Source: Tomocerus qinae (Eukaryota; Arthropoda; Collembola; Entomobryomorpha; Tomoceridae). From it: a stretch of DNA of 64,000 nucleotides. The notes below the pieces were generated by a model. The model saw only the letters and a list, made by a program, of their open reading frames with translations, was not told where the DNA came from and did not search any database. Position 1 is the stretch's first letter. Every line of letters starts with the position of its first letter. This document shows, piece by piece, positions 8,350-21,700 of this stretch. The stretch spans positions 22,940,001-23,004,000 of the forward strand of contig CM034546.1 in the NCBI GenBank assembly GCA_020055645.1. Reading direction: 5' to 3'. The translations under genes were made by a program, and so were the position numbers.

Positions 8350-11300
8350 CTAAGTACATATGGTTCCTGCATCGATAAGTAACGGCAGATCCAGTGACCA
8401 TTCCAGAAAAAGAGGCTTGGGAGGAAACAAATAAGATCCGCAATTTCTAATGGTTCGATGTACCTTTTAAATGCCGCCTATGTCAGTAACAGATGGTGCA
8501 TCTGCCGGAATATCGCACACCATCATCGAAGTCATTTACTGGTCCAGGACAGATACAATTGACACGGATATTGTGTTGACCCAGTTCCACGGCCATATTC
8601 TTCGTCAATGCAGTCACTGCTGCTTTTGTACCACCAATAAATCTGGCTTTCCAGAGAAAGTCACTCTATCCGCCTAAAAATCAATCAAAAAGCGATAAGT
8701 CTTATTTTGAGTGGCAGTTTCACGTCAAATGATTGCATTGAGTGTTCAATTTGCGTAAGCAACACTTTTTCTGGGGGCGATTGGACCATAGTAACTTCGT
8801 TTTCCACTTGTCACTTTTGCTTTCCATTAAAAAGTAAAAATCGTTGCACAAAAATTTTAGCTTCACTATATAATCATTTTTCAACTAAAAAGTGAAAGGT
8901 AAAAAAGTTACACGTATTAACTGTGCCTGTGCCCTGTTTCTTATATCAACTTTCATCCTCATCGACATTTGCAATTTCAATTTTTTTTATTTCCGTAGCT
9001 GCGGAAACTCCGTAAAAACTTGTAACAATCCACTCTGGATCACCTTGCAAAAAAACCTACGGAGTTGTCTTCCTTTTTCTTTGCTACATTTGAGTTTTAT
9101 TATCAGTGCAACAGAGATAGTAAAGTAAGCGCTTTTTACTTGTAACTTTTACTTATGCATTCCAATTTTGGTGCAACGACAATTTTGCTAAATCGCCCAC
9201 TATAATTCAAAATAAAAAGCAAAAGTTGATGGTGGCATTGTCATCTAGTGTCGTGCTTTTTAACTAAGAACTGGTTATTTAAAATTTCAATTTCTCGTTC
9301 ACGATTTCGAAAGCGGTAATTTCAAACAGACTCTCATGTATCTCTGATGGTTGTAGTGTTCTTGGAGTGGAGTTGTACTTATTACTGTGTAATACTGGTT
9401 TTAAAATTACTGCTTACCTATATTTAGCAGCAAAAATATTTTTCCATGTGGAATGATATAGAGATTAAAGAAGCTTACGATAGACGATATGTTGACAATG
9501 GAGGCATCTTCCGTTTTGGATGCGATCATTCCCTTTGCTACTACTTGCCCGATATTGTTATTGCTTCGATAGATTACATTAAATTGTCTATAAATAAAGA
9601 TTTTAAGTATTAATATCAGAATAGTGTTGTGTTACCAGGCTGGAAATTCATCTATCAGGAAATGGCTTACCGCAGCTGCAGAATTTTTTCGACACTTGCA
9701 TGGAGATTAGATTCAAGCTATTAAGTTTTTTTCAGTTTTTATTGCAAAAGGTAAAAATGAGAATATGTTTAATAAAAATGGATTCATATTTCATCTTCTG
9801 AAGACGGATATTTCCATCGGATCCACCTAGGTCGAGGGTCATAGCTTCGTCGTCAGGCAGTAAAATATCCATCCTCATGGATCAGGAGCTTCTTCAATTG
9901 CATGTATGCTGCTGCTGTAGCAGTAACATTTTAACTGTTTACCGACCTTAGTCATCGACCTTTCTTCACATAATTTGGCTGGTCTTTTATATTAAAAGCC
10001 AAATGTCTTGACAAGTTTGTAAATATTTCCTGGACACCAAACTTTTCATTTTCTAAGTGGGGATTTTACAGCCTTTCTTAGAATCGCATTAGTGGTTTTT
10101 AACTAATTACCATCAAAATCATTGGTGGACATTTTTGCGGTTTTTTGAAACTCTGCTAAAACCCGCAAAGAAGTTGAAAAATTGACCAAATCCGATTTTG
10201 ACGAAATTGGTTGGACAAATCACTAAAGTGATTGTAAGAAAGGCTGTGATAGCCATCTTTAGAAACAAAGGATTTTGTAGCCAGAAAAAATCCAAAAGCG
10301 CGGTGAATTTTTGTTTGCTAATTTTATTTTTCGTTTTTACCATATTTTTAGCGTATTTTTGGACATGTAAGGGCAAGTGACATTTATCAAAGTACACTCA
10401 TTAGGGCAACTTTTGGAGACCTTTTGATTGGTATTAACAGTTTTGCTGTACCTATTTCCGATTATTCCAGGAGGCCTCGGTGAATAATTGACACCAAGGT
10501 ATATATGCACTTATCATTTTATTCAGTAAATTTTCTATCGATATTTACAGAAGCGGTCAAGTCATTTTCACGGTTATACTATAGAATATTGTGGAAACTT
10601 ATAAAATATGCTAGAAATAGAAATTGTAGAAATATAAAATGAAGACTATAAAATGAACATATTGCTTATTCTGATTCTCAAAATCAGAATTTAAAAAATT
10701 ATATTACGATAGGAAATATTTGATTAAAGCTTGAGCAAACAATAGGATAATTGAGTCCTAGATTCCTAAAACCCTAAAGGTTTTAAAAATGAACGAAATA
10801 TATTTTAAAAGCATTGTTTTCTTTAAAATGTGATTCAGAATGACATTTAAATTTCCATATTCCAATAGGGTATGAAACATCTAAATACGGTTTTATAAAC
10901 GTTAAAAATACCCCATTTTCATGTCCTGCTAATCAGTGTAACCGCTAACATGCTCATATGGTCAACACAGTCATTGTCAGTAAATAAAGGTAAAGAAAGT
11001 GACCTTTTTCAAATTCTTACCTTGTGTCCAATGATTCATATTAGTGGTCTCACCAGAGAAAGGATTCAAAAATGACTGTTCCAGCATTTATTATTAATTA
11101 AATGATTCATGCTGCCAAAAGATTCAATAACGCTTCGGGTTGCATCCCAATCCATCAAAATAAACGATTGCGTATCTTGGTGATTTGAGAATTCAGTCTT
11201 CAGCTTTTTAAGAGCTTCTTCGTCTTTGTCCTGAGTAAAAACCACCGCGTTGCCATCATACAACTTATTGACTGTTAAAGCCCGCATAATTCCTTCAGAC

Positions 11301-12367
11301 AAATTAAAATTTGATTGCTGTTCGTATCGACCTAAGCAGACCTTGATCTCTTCGGTTTGTGAAAACTTATACCGCAAATTTGGCATTCTTCAATCCGTTT
11401 CAGTTACCTTTATATAGCAGGTTGTGTGTATATGCTATGTATGCAAGCCCTGAAACCAGGTTTTGTGCAAACACAACCTTGGAAATCACTCCACCTTCAC
11501 ATCGAACAAACAACTTACATTAGGAAAAAAGTCATTTTTAACCCTGTCAAAGTTCTATGGAAAAAACCTCTTAAACAGGAAAGCAAAATAACTTTTGAAT
11601 CCCTAGACGGATTTTGATAAAAGTTGGCATGGAGACCTATCGTAAGTATATCTCCCGGAAATATTTGGAAAGAGCTGTAAATTCTCCGTTTTTCGATTTC
11701 AAATGGCCCAGTAAAGAGTTCAAAATGTAGGACTTAAATTATTTTCCAAAAAGAAAATTTTTTTCAAAAAGCATCTATGCTCGGTTTCAAATTAAAGAAG
11801 CTATAAGAGTACACTTTGAGGGTATATCAAGTATTTCACTTTCAGTGACCTCTGCCCAGTGTCAAAGGTCAAAACTTGGTAATAAGAAGATTTTTATCGC
11901 CTTAGGTAAATTGTCAATCCAAAGCTAACATAGTTTAATGTCGTCAAACTTATTATTTTGGTTGTGTGGACCTCATTGACGATTTCAAAAGTCATATAAT
12001 ACAATAATACTTCAACGTGATGTACAAAATCTCTAAATAAAAACACTCATAAAATCGCTAAATAATTCCGAAAATGTATGCCTATTTCCGCATAGTAACG
12101 GCTAATATGTGTCATCGCCTGTCAATTAAATGTCATTTGAACATGCAGGTCAGGAGGAAAGTGAAAATTTCAAAATATAATGTCGAACCATAATAATATC
12201 ATTTTTATTCATGCATTAAGTATACATGAATGGTCAGGCGAAGGCCTCTGTGTGGTGTGTGTGTAACAGGATCAGTTATAAACAATTGGAAACATTTTAG
12301 AGCAGGTTACCTCGTCCACCTCCTGTGATAAGAATAATTTCCCTTCAAAATTAATATTTACGGACAT
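8350..12367 (-). pseudogene. SDR (DCXR-like) copy A, pseudogene
   Basis: A decayed paralogue of the intact SDR gene at 43132-45639, with the same four-exon layout. Exon 1 (12311-12367) is 57 bp instead of 58 and so out of frame. Exon 2 (about 11021-11292) keeps the coenzyme-binding strand residues and the DWDATRSVIESFGSM block, but the NNAG loop has become IINNK followed by a different frame. Exon 3 (9479-9587) is still 109 bp and open. Exon 4 (8350-8673) has lost the YxxxK region to indels and has an extra base near the C-terminus (GATAAGTAACGG against GATAATAACGG in copy C). Splice sites around exons 1, 3 and 4 are still recognisable. No functional enzyme is expected. Confidence 0.82.
10068..10250. 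repeat. weak inverted repeat in intron of SDR copy A
   Basis: CAGCCTTTCTTAGAATC at the left and GATTGTAAGAAAGGCTG at the right are near-perfect reverse complements, and the sequence between continues as a looser hairpin. Probably an old MITE; no target-site duplication was seen. Confidence 0.45.
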
Positions 12368-12613
12368 AGTGTAGGTGTAGATCAAACAGTATATTTACGG
12401 TCCAAATTAAAACTTTTACCAAGCAAAAAACCTGAAAAGGATGTTAAATTTAGAGCAAGTAAATTCTACACAGAGCTCAAGTACACTTCTTTTACAAGTC
12501 ACTAGTATAAATATGACTAACAAATAAATCATTGTTTTTTCTTATTATTGAACAATAATATCTTACCAAATTACACAACTCATAGATATATATTATATCG
12601 TCTGCTTAACGTA
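12368..12613. other. upstream flank of SDR copy A, no gene seen
   Basis: Partly similar to the sequence upstream of exon 1 in copies C and D (GTACAC, TCTT, CACTAGTA blocks). No separate feature is recognised. Confidence 0.4.
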
Positions 12614-12841
12614 CAATGTGACGTTATCATACAAAGCAACAAACCATTACTGCGACAATGTGACAATAAGCCACATTAAAAAATTATGAAAACTGGTCAA
12701 AATATTTAACATAATTGCAAACTCAATTGTGGCGCTTAGATTTTACTAAATTTTTCAAAAATGCTTATTGTCACATTTTCAGGGTCATGATAAAATGGTT
12801 TGTTATTTTTTACGACAATGTGGTATGCCACATTCACATTG
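12614..12841. mobile_element. Tc1/mariner-type MITE with TA target site
   Basis: The ends CAATGTGA and TCACATTG are inverted and flanked on both sides by TA. The arms extend inward: ACAAACCATT with GACAATGTG, then GACAATAAGC on the left; GCTTATTGTCACATT and AAATGGTTTGTT on the right. The 228-bp element has no coding capacity. TA duplication and small palindromic build point to a Tc1/mariner-derived MITE. Confidence 0.65.
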
Positions 12842-13479
12842 TATATGTGAAAATATTTTATTGCAACAACTACTAATAGTCGGTAACCGCTAGTAATAAG
12901 TAGTTGGCTGAGACTTCTGGAGTTCCCCTTTTAAAAAAAAGGAAACGACTCTTTATATAATGATGCTTACTAAAAATTAATTAATATTTTAATTTTCAAC
13001 TTAATTACTGCTAAAAAAATAAAATCGTATTCAAAATTGACAATCAAACTACATAATTGTATTTCATATTCACAAACCCATTATTCGAGAAACAATTTCA
13101 AATTATCAAACTAATATCAAAACCTCACAGCACTTTATAATTTTGTTTTGGTTGGTGTTTTAAGAATAAATTTCTATATATGTTATACTAGGTGCATGGC
13201 TTATGTCACCCCATGTGTTTGAAACAAAATAAGTTGTGCAATATATGGTGAAATGCACCATACGAAAAACCACCTAAAGCTACATTAATTGGGAAACGTT
13301 GACAAAAAATTTGCTTGACATTAGGAGTTTCAAAAATGTAACAAAAATGCCTTTTCTTTTAGCTTGTTGCAGAATGTATCAATAGTTTAGATTAAGGCTT
13401 CTAATATGTTATATTCGACAAAATTGTTAACCCCAACTGATGTTTCACTTGATACAAGCACTTCTAGTACAAACAGAGA

Positions 13480-14682
13480 ATATTGTAAATGATTAATAAT
13501 AATATGTTACGTTATAAAGGTTTGTCTTGTTATCGCTCGGATTCTCGTGTCTATTATTTAATTATCTTATACTCTTGTTTGGAGTGTATGATCATCTTTG
13601 GTAAAATTAAGAGTTAAAAGGGACGAAATATTATCTATCTTATAGTCAGCACAAACTGAACTAAGTCTTTATTTTCATTCAATATCATACATATGCACAA
13701 AAATAGAATTTGCACCAATTTTCCTCAAAACATGTTTTCGTATGACATTTTCCTGTTTATTGAGAATTAAATTTCTTTTTTCCTTAAGCCTGACCTGTGG
13801 GTGTCATGCCATCTACAATGGCCTGCCTAATGTTTCAATGAATACATTGACAAATGAAATCAAAAAACAATATATGAAATTCCTCACCAAGCTTTTGATG
13901 AACGGTTCGTTATTCACAAGATAGAGTTTGGACCTTTGATACCTAACGAAGGTAATCGAAAGTCCAATTTCATATACCCTCAATGCTTAATAGGTACATA
14001 TTATGTACAACCAGACAGATTCTGTGTTTAAATTTAAGTTTCATTATCTTAATAAAATAGAACCAGTAGTAACATGGTATGAGCATCTTCCCTGGAAATG
14101 CGCGTTTATTGGAAATGTTCCGTAATTGTGTAGTTAATATGAGAAAAGTGCCAAAAATTTTGTATTCGGTGTTTATATATTTTGATTATAGAGTATTCCT
14201 TCATATTTATTAAGGAATTTTCCTTTTTAATGAGAATTTATTTTTTTCATTCATTTTGTGTTTGTGATGGCATCATACAATTACACTGAATTACCTCCTT
14301 TCTTCAATGGATACATTGAAAACAGTATTTTCGTAGAGTCAACTGCTCGAAAAAATACAGAAATAGATTTAGCCCGGGCTATGAAACTGAGAGGTGAGGG
14401 AATATGAGCCAGAACTTCTGTCTGACTTGAAATAAAATGCTAGAATGGAACAGTCTAAATTAGGAGGTTTATAGATCCCGGTGATCTACGGTTTCATTCA
14501 ACGGATTATCTTATTAATCCTTAAATTATCACTTTCAGACGGACAGAAAAACATACTTTTGCATTCCAGTTTTATTAATAACCGACAAGTTAAGATTGCA
14601 ATAATATTAAATTTTAATGTTGGGTTAGACAGAATACAATTTTAATAAACACAGTGTTAATCCATACCAATTAAAGAGTATT
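13480..14682. repeat. duplicated 3' flank of SDR unit B
   Basis: Aligns, with gaps, to 42200-43131, the 3' flank of SDR copy C. Shared blocks include GGATTCTCGTGT, TCTTTATTTTCATTCAAT, CTCAAAACATGTTTT, ATGGATACATTGAAA, GGACAGAAAAACATACTTTTG, and AATAACCGACAAGTTAAGA just before the last exon. The duplication covers the flank as well as the gene. Confidence 0.75.
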
Positions 14683-14885
14683 TTAAGTACATGTAAGTTC
14701 CTGCATCGATAATAACAGCGAATCCAGTGACCATTCCAGCAAAAGGGCTTAGGAGGAAACAAATAAGTTCCACAATTTCTATTAGTTTCGATGAACCGTT
14801 TAAGTACCGCCCTGTCATTAACAGATGAAGCAGCATCTGCGGGAATATCGCCTATCAACAGCCAGGTGTTTGGGTCCAGGACAGT
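14683..14885 (-). pseudogene. SDR copy B, last-exon fragment
   Basis: On the minus strand it reads the C-terminal exon of the SDR family from the LLIGDIPADAASSV region to the stop, as in copy C. Substitutions and an indel break the frame around the RYIEPLEIAEL segment. Homology ends sharply at about 14884, inside the exon, just after the codons for the PGP region. What follows is sequence that in unit C lies far downstream of the gene. Exons 1-3 and the catalytic YxxxK part of exon 4 are missing. Confidence 0.8.
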
Positions 14886-15175
14886 TAATATTAAGGTTGT
14901 ACCACCAGATATATAATGTAATAACTTTAACTGACGGTTCCTACACATCGTACAAACAATAATTTCAAAAATATGCAATTATTGCATAAACTTTTCGCAT
15001 ATCTAGGAGAGATCATTCTTTTTACAAAACACGTTTGCTGAATTTTCTACATTTATACTCACAATTTTATTATATGCCGCAAATAATCAATATGTATAGT
15101 ATAACAAATTATGTGTCGAAATACGAGTTATTATTATTATCAATACATACTCTGTTATCATTTATATTTTAATAT
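14886..15175. repeat. duplicated SDR-cluster flank, displaced
   Basis: Similar to 62985-63170 (shared ATCGTACAAACAATAAT, GCATAAACTT, TCGCATA, AGGAGA, CGCAAATAATCAATATGTAT) and in part to 41320-41430. In unit C this flank lies about 1.7 kb from the gene end; here it abuts a truncated exon. Confidence 0.7.
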
Positions 15176-17080
15176 CATTACACTAGTACAATCACACGAG
15201 ACTTTACTACGACTAAAATATTTTTTTTATTTACGCCGATAATGATAGAACTTCGTTTTCTCGTTTGGGTTCTGTAGATGAAAATTCGTTTAATCAGAGC
15301 TCCCATGTCATCAAATTTTATGGAATCATCATCATCGTCCTCAGTGGAATCCTTAAAATATTCAATATTTGTCAAAGTAAATTAATTAAGATGTAAATAA
15401 ATTAAATAAATTATAATTATGATGAATATGATGCTATTATGGAAGAAATACTACAGAAATTATTTGAAATAGGAAAATGAAAAAAAGTAGTAACCATTTT
15501 TAGTTTTCTGTTTTCTATGTGTACTTTTATATTATTAATTGTACTTTAGTCAAAAAAATTCATTTTTCAGTATTTCCAGAGACCTATAAGGAAATAACAC
15601 CAAAAATCGTATTGTAAATAGCTTTGAAACTACCTGTCCAAATTTGGAAGAAACTTGGAACAGAAGTCAACAATCGCTGTATCTCGAGTTTTTTTTTCAA
15701 TTTGTGAAAAATTCGAATTACTTACATATCAAAATTACGAAAAAAATTTGAAATTAGAGCAGGTTTTCATATAGGGAATTGTTTCATTAAAATTCTGTCC
15801 GATTAAAAATTAAGCCCTTATAAAGTTATGGTTTATAGAGGAAAAAATATTTCAAAATTGTTGACCTCTACAAGATATCAGAGGTCAAATCTTGTTTTTC
15901 GTCAAAATATGCTCATATGTAATGTGTCGGTCGCCAGCTAAAGTTATAGTAAAGACCAAATAAGTACCTATTTTGGCAACCGAGAGCTTCGCAAAAAAGA
16001 GGTCAAAAGGTCATAACTATTGAAAATGGAATGTCTGATCTGCACAAGTTATATGGCGGTAGTGCATCCGGCACGTTTTTAGTACGTACCAGCCGAAATC
16101 TATTTTTAACATAGGCTTGTACCTGCTTCAGTACCTACTGTATCAGATGTAACATCACTTTTTTCCTCCTTCACTTTCGTTTTTTCTTTTTAATACGCTG
16201 GGATATTACTCGCTAATGCATGGTTCATTGTATCAAGCCATTACAAAAGTACTCCCTAACAAGGTATAAAAGTATGTTTTTAAGTAGTGCTAAATATTCA
16301 AAAACTGAAAATGTTGCCTTTCAACTCTTACCTGAACACAGAATATTTAGGAAATAAATATTTGTAGAACAGGAGCATCCATATAATTCGGTCCTAATTG
16401 GCTGTATCAAATGAGCCATGTAACCCCTAATAATACGGAAAACACCAAATTGTGCCGAATCTCCTTTCTGTTAATAATAAAATTACAACCAGGAGTTTTG
16501 GGTGTGAGTAATTCAGAGCAGACGTGCTTGCCGATCTGTCCTGATAATTAGGTTCTCTACTACACTTTAATATCTTTATATCATCAATATTATTGTAAAT
16601 CTTTATTTTATTGGATAAACAACGCCACTACATTATATTAGTAGATTTTTTAATGTATTTTTTGCTTCTAATGTAATGTAATACGTTCCCTCAAATTTTA
16701 TAATTCTTTTATTGAAAATAACAACCCGCAAATCTGGTCACTAAATCGAGTAACAACCAATCTGTTTATGAGATAGAAAATGGCTAAATTTTAGACGAGG
16801 CTCTTATCCATTTTAAATTAAAAAAAATTATCACCAATTATGTACCTAGTGTAATGTGATTTTTAATTACCAAAGGCAATTTGCAAAACTATTATAGGAA
16901 TTAAAAATGTTGTATCATGTCATTTTAAAAAATATCATTTTCAGGAAATATATCAATGAATTTTTGTATTAATTTTTAACAAGATTTGAGATAAACTTGT
17001 TTTATTTTCTTGAGAAAAATCTTTTGAACAACGATCTACCAATAATGTTTTGTGAATTCAAGAAAATGTGTTAGACCTAC
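15176..17080. other. no gene recognised
   Basis: AT-rich DNA. A short minus-strand open frame near 15178-15375 has no recognisable family or splice context. No repeat structure was found. Confidence 0.45.
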
Positions 17081-17089
17081 ATTAAGATA

Positions 17090-18100
17090 TTGGGAATTTA
17101 AAGGATTTGTGTCAACTAATTTTGGATTATTTTAAGATTTTGTAAATTTAAAGGAACTGTGTCATTAGATTTTGCATTATTTTTAAGCAAGGTTTTGAGA
17201 TGCGATGGTTTTATTACCGTAATGAAAATCTCATGGAAAAACAGTTTACCTACTTTTATAATTTTGTAAATTTAAAGGAAATGTGTCAAAGAGTTTTGCA
17301 ATATTTTTAAGCAAGGTTTTGAGATACGCTAGTTTTATTACCTTAGCTGAAAATCTCATGGAAAAACGATTTACCTACTTTAAAATTTTGTAAATTTAAA
17401 GGAAATGTGTCAATGAGTTTTGCATTATTTTTTAATAGGAGTTTTGAAGATACTTTGGTTTTTATTACCTTAATATAAATCTACTTCAAAAACGATTTAC
17501 CTACTTTAAAATTTTATAAATTGTGAAAATGTGTCAAAGAGTTTTGCATTATTTTTAAGCAAGGTTTTGAGATTTACGCTGGTTTTATTACCTTAATGAA
17601 AATCTCATGGAAAAACGATTTACCTACTTTACAAATTTTTTATAAGGAAATGTGTCAATGCGGTTTGCATTATTTTTAAGCAAGAGGTTTTGAGATACGC
17701 TGGTTTTATTACACTTAATGAAAATCTCGTTGGAAAAACGATTTACCTACTTTAAAAATTTTTGTAAATTTAAAGGAAATGTTGTCAAAATTTTAGTAAA
17801 TTTAAAGGAAATGTGTCAAAATTTTGTAAATTTAAAGGGAAATGTGTCCAATGAGTTTTGCATTATTTTTATTGAGGTTTTGAGATACACTGGTTTTATT
17901 ACCTTAATGAAAATCTCATGGAAAAACGATTTTACCTACTTTAAAATTTTATGCATTTAAAGGAAATGTGTCAATAGGTTTTGCATTATTTTTAAGCAAG
18001 GTTTTGAGATTACGCTAGTTTTATTACCTTAATGAAAATCTTATGGAAAAACGATTTACCTACTTTAAAATTTTGTAAATTTAAAGGAAATGTGTCCCTA
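17090..18100 (+). repeat. tandem satellite, about 124-bp unit, about 8 copies
   Basis: The block AAATTTAAAGGAAATGTGTC recurs near 17145, 17270, 17394, 17520 (altered), 17640, 17770, 17950 and 18078, giving a period of about 124 bp. Each unit also has TTTTGCATTATTTTTAAGCA, AGGTTTTGAGATACGCT and GAAAATCTCATGGAAAAACG. Near 17764-17850 a sub-block of about 28 bp is repeated three times. The open frames inside follow from the repeat and are not genes. Confidence 0.9.
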
Positions 18101-18991
18101 AATTTCATAATCATTAAATTTAGAGAAATATGTTAAATATATGCAATATATTAAGCACTTTTAAAAAATTATATATTAATAGAATATACGCTATTCAAAT
18201 CCTTCTATACACTTCATGTCGCGATTTGCCATTGTTTTAAGCCAAAGTTTTGTACCCTTGTCACCTTCAATTCTTTTGTTAAAATAATTATTTATGTTAA
18301 ACTAAGTATACCAGTGGAAATGTAATGTTCTCTCATGGAAATGCTTGGGAATATGCTAAGTAATTAGAAAAATGTGCAGAATTACATCTTCTCACGATCT
18401 TCAAACAATTTTAATGGATCTTAACTGACATCAACTTACAAGGACGAGCTACTCTTCACTCTATCACCACTGTAATTAATATTCCAACGAATGCATTTAT
18501 TCAATGTAATCTGTAACTACAATATTTGTCGTCTGATTGTGTTTTAGGTCTGGTCAGCCTATATAATATATTTGTCAATATTGAGATAAGTAACCACAAC
18601 TCGAGTGTCGTAACTGTACTAAATTTTTACAGCCTTAAATGTCTATGTTTACAGTTTCTTCACACTCTTTAATCTGAACTATCGCCTTGTCAGCACTCAC
18701 TCAATACAACTCCAAAGCATTAATTAAGATATCGTTAATAGTTGTATTAATTTGACGATGTAAAGACCACTAAGGTCACATCATCGAGAAATGAATAAAT
18801 AATAATAATAATAATAATAAATAATAATAATAAAATTACAATTAACCTTTTAGATGTGGAGGTGTTTGGCTTAACTAAAACAAGACAATGAAAAACGATT
18901 GTACTTGGATTTCAAATTAGGTTTAGTTACCCAATCATTTGGTAGTTAGTAAATTATTAGTAAGTAAAGTTGATATAGGTTTTAAATTTAA
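18101..18991. other. no gene; AAT microsatellite at about 18795-18835
   Basis: A run of AAT triplets lies near 18795-18835. Nothing else is recognised. The stretch ends with TTAA, the left target site of the element at 18992. Confidence 0.6.
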
Positions 18992-19599
18992 CCCTAGAAT
19001 GCCCTGAGTGGCCCATCCTTGAATTTTAGGACTTGGTCTATCCTTACTCAGAGCAGACATAGCTTATACCCTCACTTAATTTTTTATATTACACAAAAAT
19101 ATGCTTTTCTCTTTATATAGAAAATTTCATTAAAATTGGTTGATATTAAGAGCAAAAATAAATTAAGAAACTCATAATGGACATGTGAATGGACAGTAAT
19201 GGTTTCGAAATCCCTAAGTCCGATGATGGATCACCCAATGGTACTGTTTTTAAGAGGCTTATTTTTAACATGAGTAGTATATTGGGTCTATATCCATCGT
19301 GTCATCCACCAGTAACCATAGTTTATCAATAGGATGAACCCCCATACCTCTTTTACCATGTACTTCTCTTTGATGTCCAGAATAAATTTCCATTATTATA
19401 ATAGCATTTTCCTGAAGTTTTGCATTCCATCTTCAATATTTCTATCTGAAATGCAATAATTGATACTTTCAAGAGCAGTGTATGCGTGTCCAGTTGCTGA
19501 ACGTACAATGAAGTAAATATTAACAGACTTCAGACTTTTGTCTTTGCATACGTAATACATCCACGATGCAATGCAGTATACTATATTTTTATGTAAAAA

Positions 19600-21700
19600 G
19601 ATGCGATGACATTCGAAGTGATATTATGCACTTGCCTTATATTATGGTCCTAAACAATCTATTTTTCTATTCAATTGGAAGAACAATGAATCATATGGTA
19701 CTACACAAAAGGCTTGCTTCGACCAAACCTCGAAGCCGAGAACTGTACTATGAGACTACAACACTGCGGGCACCATTTCATGCGCAAAGCCCACTACTAT
19801 TTGCCGACTGATAATATGTACTAAACATATTGAGCTGAATGCAAATGATGTAATGACTGAATAGCCAGATGTGATGACTGTATACTGTACTTGTAAATTT
19901 TTGAATTTACTCGTACATTTTAGAATTTACTCGTAAATTTTTGAATTTACTCGTACATTTTTGGATTTACTCATGAATTTTTGAATTTACTCGTAAATTT
20001 TTGAATTTACTCGTACATTTTTGAATTTACTCGTAAATTTTTGAATTTACTCGTAAATTTTTGGAATTTACTCGTAAATTTTTTAAATTTACTCGTAAAT
20101 TTTTAGATTTACTCGTAAATTGCAGGAACACTCGTAGATTTTTGAATTTACTCGTACATTTTTGAATTTACTCGTAAATTTTTGAATTTACTCGTAAATT
20201 TTGGAATTTACTCGTAAATTTTGGAATTTAATCGTAAATTTTGAGATTTTAATCGTAAATTTTGGAATTTAATCTTACATTTAGAGATTTAATCGTAAAT
20301 TTTGGAATTTACTCGTAAATTTTTGAAGTTACTCGTAAATTTTTGAGTTTACTAATAAATTTTTGAATTTACTCGTAAATTTTTGAATTTACTCGTAAAT
20401 TTTTGAATTTACTCGTAAGTTTTCGAATTTACTCGTAAACTTTGGAATTTACCGGTAAGTTATCGAATTTACCGGTAAAAATTCGAATTTACCCATCAAA
20501 CTTTCGAATTTACTCGTAAACTTTCGAATTTACTCGTAAAACTTTCGAATTTACTCGTAAACTTTCAGATTTACTCGTAATTATCAAATTTACCAGTAAA
20601 TTATCGAATTTACCAGTAAATTATCGAATTTACAATGAAATTATCGAATTTATGAGTAAATTATCAGATTTACCAGTAAATTGTCGAATTTACCAATGAT
20701 AAATTATCGAATTTACCATTAAATTATCAGATTTATGAGTAAGGTGTCAGATTTACTGATAAATTATCGAATTTACCAGTAAATTATCGAATTTACCAGT
20801 AAATTATCGAATTTACCAGTAAGTTATCGAATTTACCGGTAAATTATCGAATTTACCAGTAAATTATCGAATTTACCAGTAAATTATCAAATTTGCCAGT
20901 AGGTGTATCGAATTTATGAGTAAATTATCAGAATTTACCCAATGATAAATTATCAGATTTGTAGCTAAAAAATTCAAGATTTACCAGTAAATTATCAGAA
21001 TTTGTCGATAAAAATTCGAATTTACTCGTAATTTATCGAATTTACTCTTATCGCCATCAGGATGAGGGAATATAGTGAGTTATAATTGTCAAAAATCATT
21101 TTGTGCTTATACTGTGATACTGTTTGTCTAAGTCCACAGATATTGCTCGTCGGTTTAAAAATGATTTACAAAAATTAGAATTTAGTGTCATCAAATACTG
21201 AAAAAAATTCTCTACATTAAAAAAAATTCGAAATTTTTAAACCACTTTTAGTATTTTTAATTTATAAAACAAAGTAAAGCATTCCAGATGAGAATTCATT
21301 ATTGCTTTACTATGTTGTTGATAATGCAATATACTTAATAATATGAATGGTTAAAATGGGCGGCGCGCCTTGTATTAGCTTTTTTCCGCGTTAGAAGTTA
21401 ATATCGCAAGGATTTTTACGTCGAATCGCAGAAACATATGGTCATTGAGCTCAATCTGTAATCAAGTAAGTAGCATTCATCGGTCAGCAAATCGTAACGT
21501 GCTTCGGATATGAAATCATGCCCGCAGAGTTGTAGTGTAGTTGGACGTTGTTTTTATCAGCACCGAAGTTCTGGTCAAAAACGAAGCCTTTTGTGTAACG
21601 AGTACCACATTATGATTCATTATTCTTCCAATTGAATAGAAAAATAGATTGCTTGGTACCATAATAATTATGATGCGATGCAGAAGTGCAAGGCGACACA
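19600..21700. repeat. inner inverted repeat flanking a minisatellite
   Basis: The left arm (about 19600-19800) and right arm (about 21505-21700) are reverse complements with mismatches. Both contain CAATCTATTTTTCTATTCAA, GGAAGAA, ATGAATCAT, GGTACTACAC(A)AAAGGCTT and ACACTGCGGGC-like blocks. The open frames at 19566-19811 and 21516-21701 are the same arm read from opposite strands and are not genes. Confidence 0.75.
19893..21055 (+). repeat. minisatellite, 20-bp unit, about 57 copies
   Basis: The base unit is GAATTTACTCGTAAATTTTT, each containing the near palindrome AATTTACTCGTAAATT. The array changes along its length: left third ACTCGTAAATTTTTG, middle ACTCGTAAACTTTCG, right half ACCAGTAAATTATCG. 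The variants form blocks rather than a mixture, as expected for local expansion. Confidence 0.93.

Noticed and set aside
8471-8677. Plus-strand open frame in SDR copy A exon 4
   Set aside because: It is the antisense of the decayed SDR exon; the same shadow occurs at 43142-43360.
11066-11386. Separate 106-aa gene
   Set aside because: It is exon 2 of SDR copy A read through its acceptor into the intron; the paralogue at 44556-44808 shows the real exon limits.
19566-19811. 81-aa plus-strand gene
   Set aside because: It is one arm of an inverted repeat; the other arm gives a related frame at 21516-21701 on the opposite strand.
19893-21055. Possible CRISPR array
   Set aside because: Units are contiguous 20-bp tandem copies without unique spacers, in eukaryotic DNA and without cas genes.
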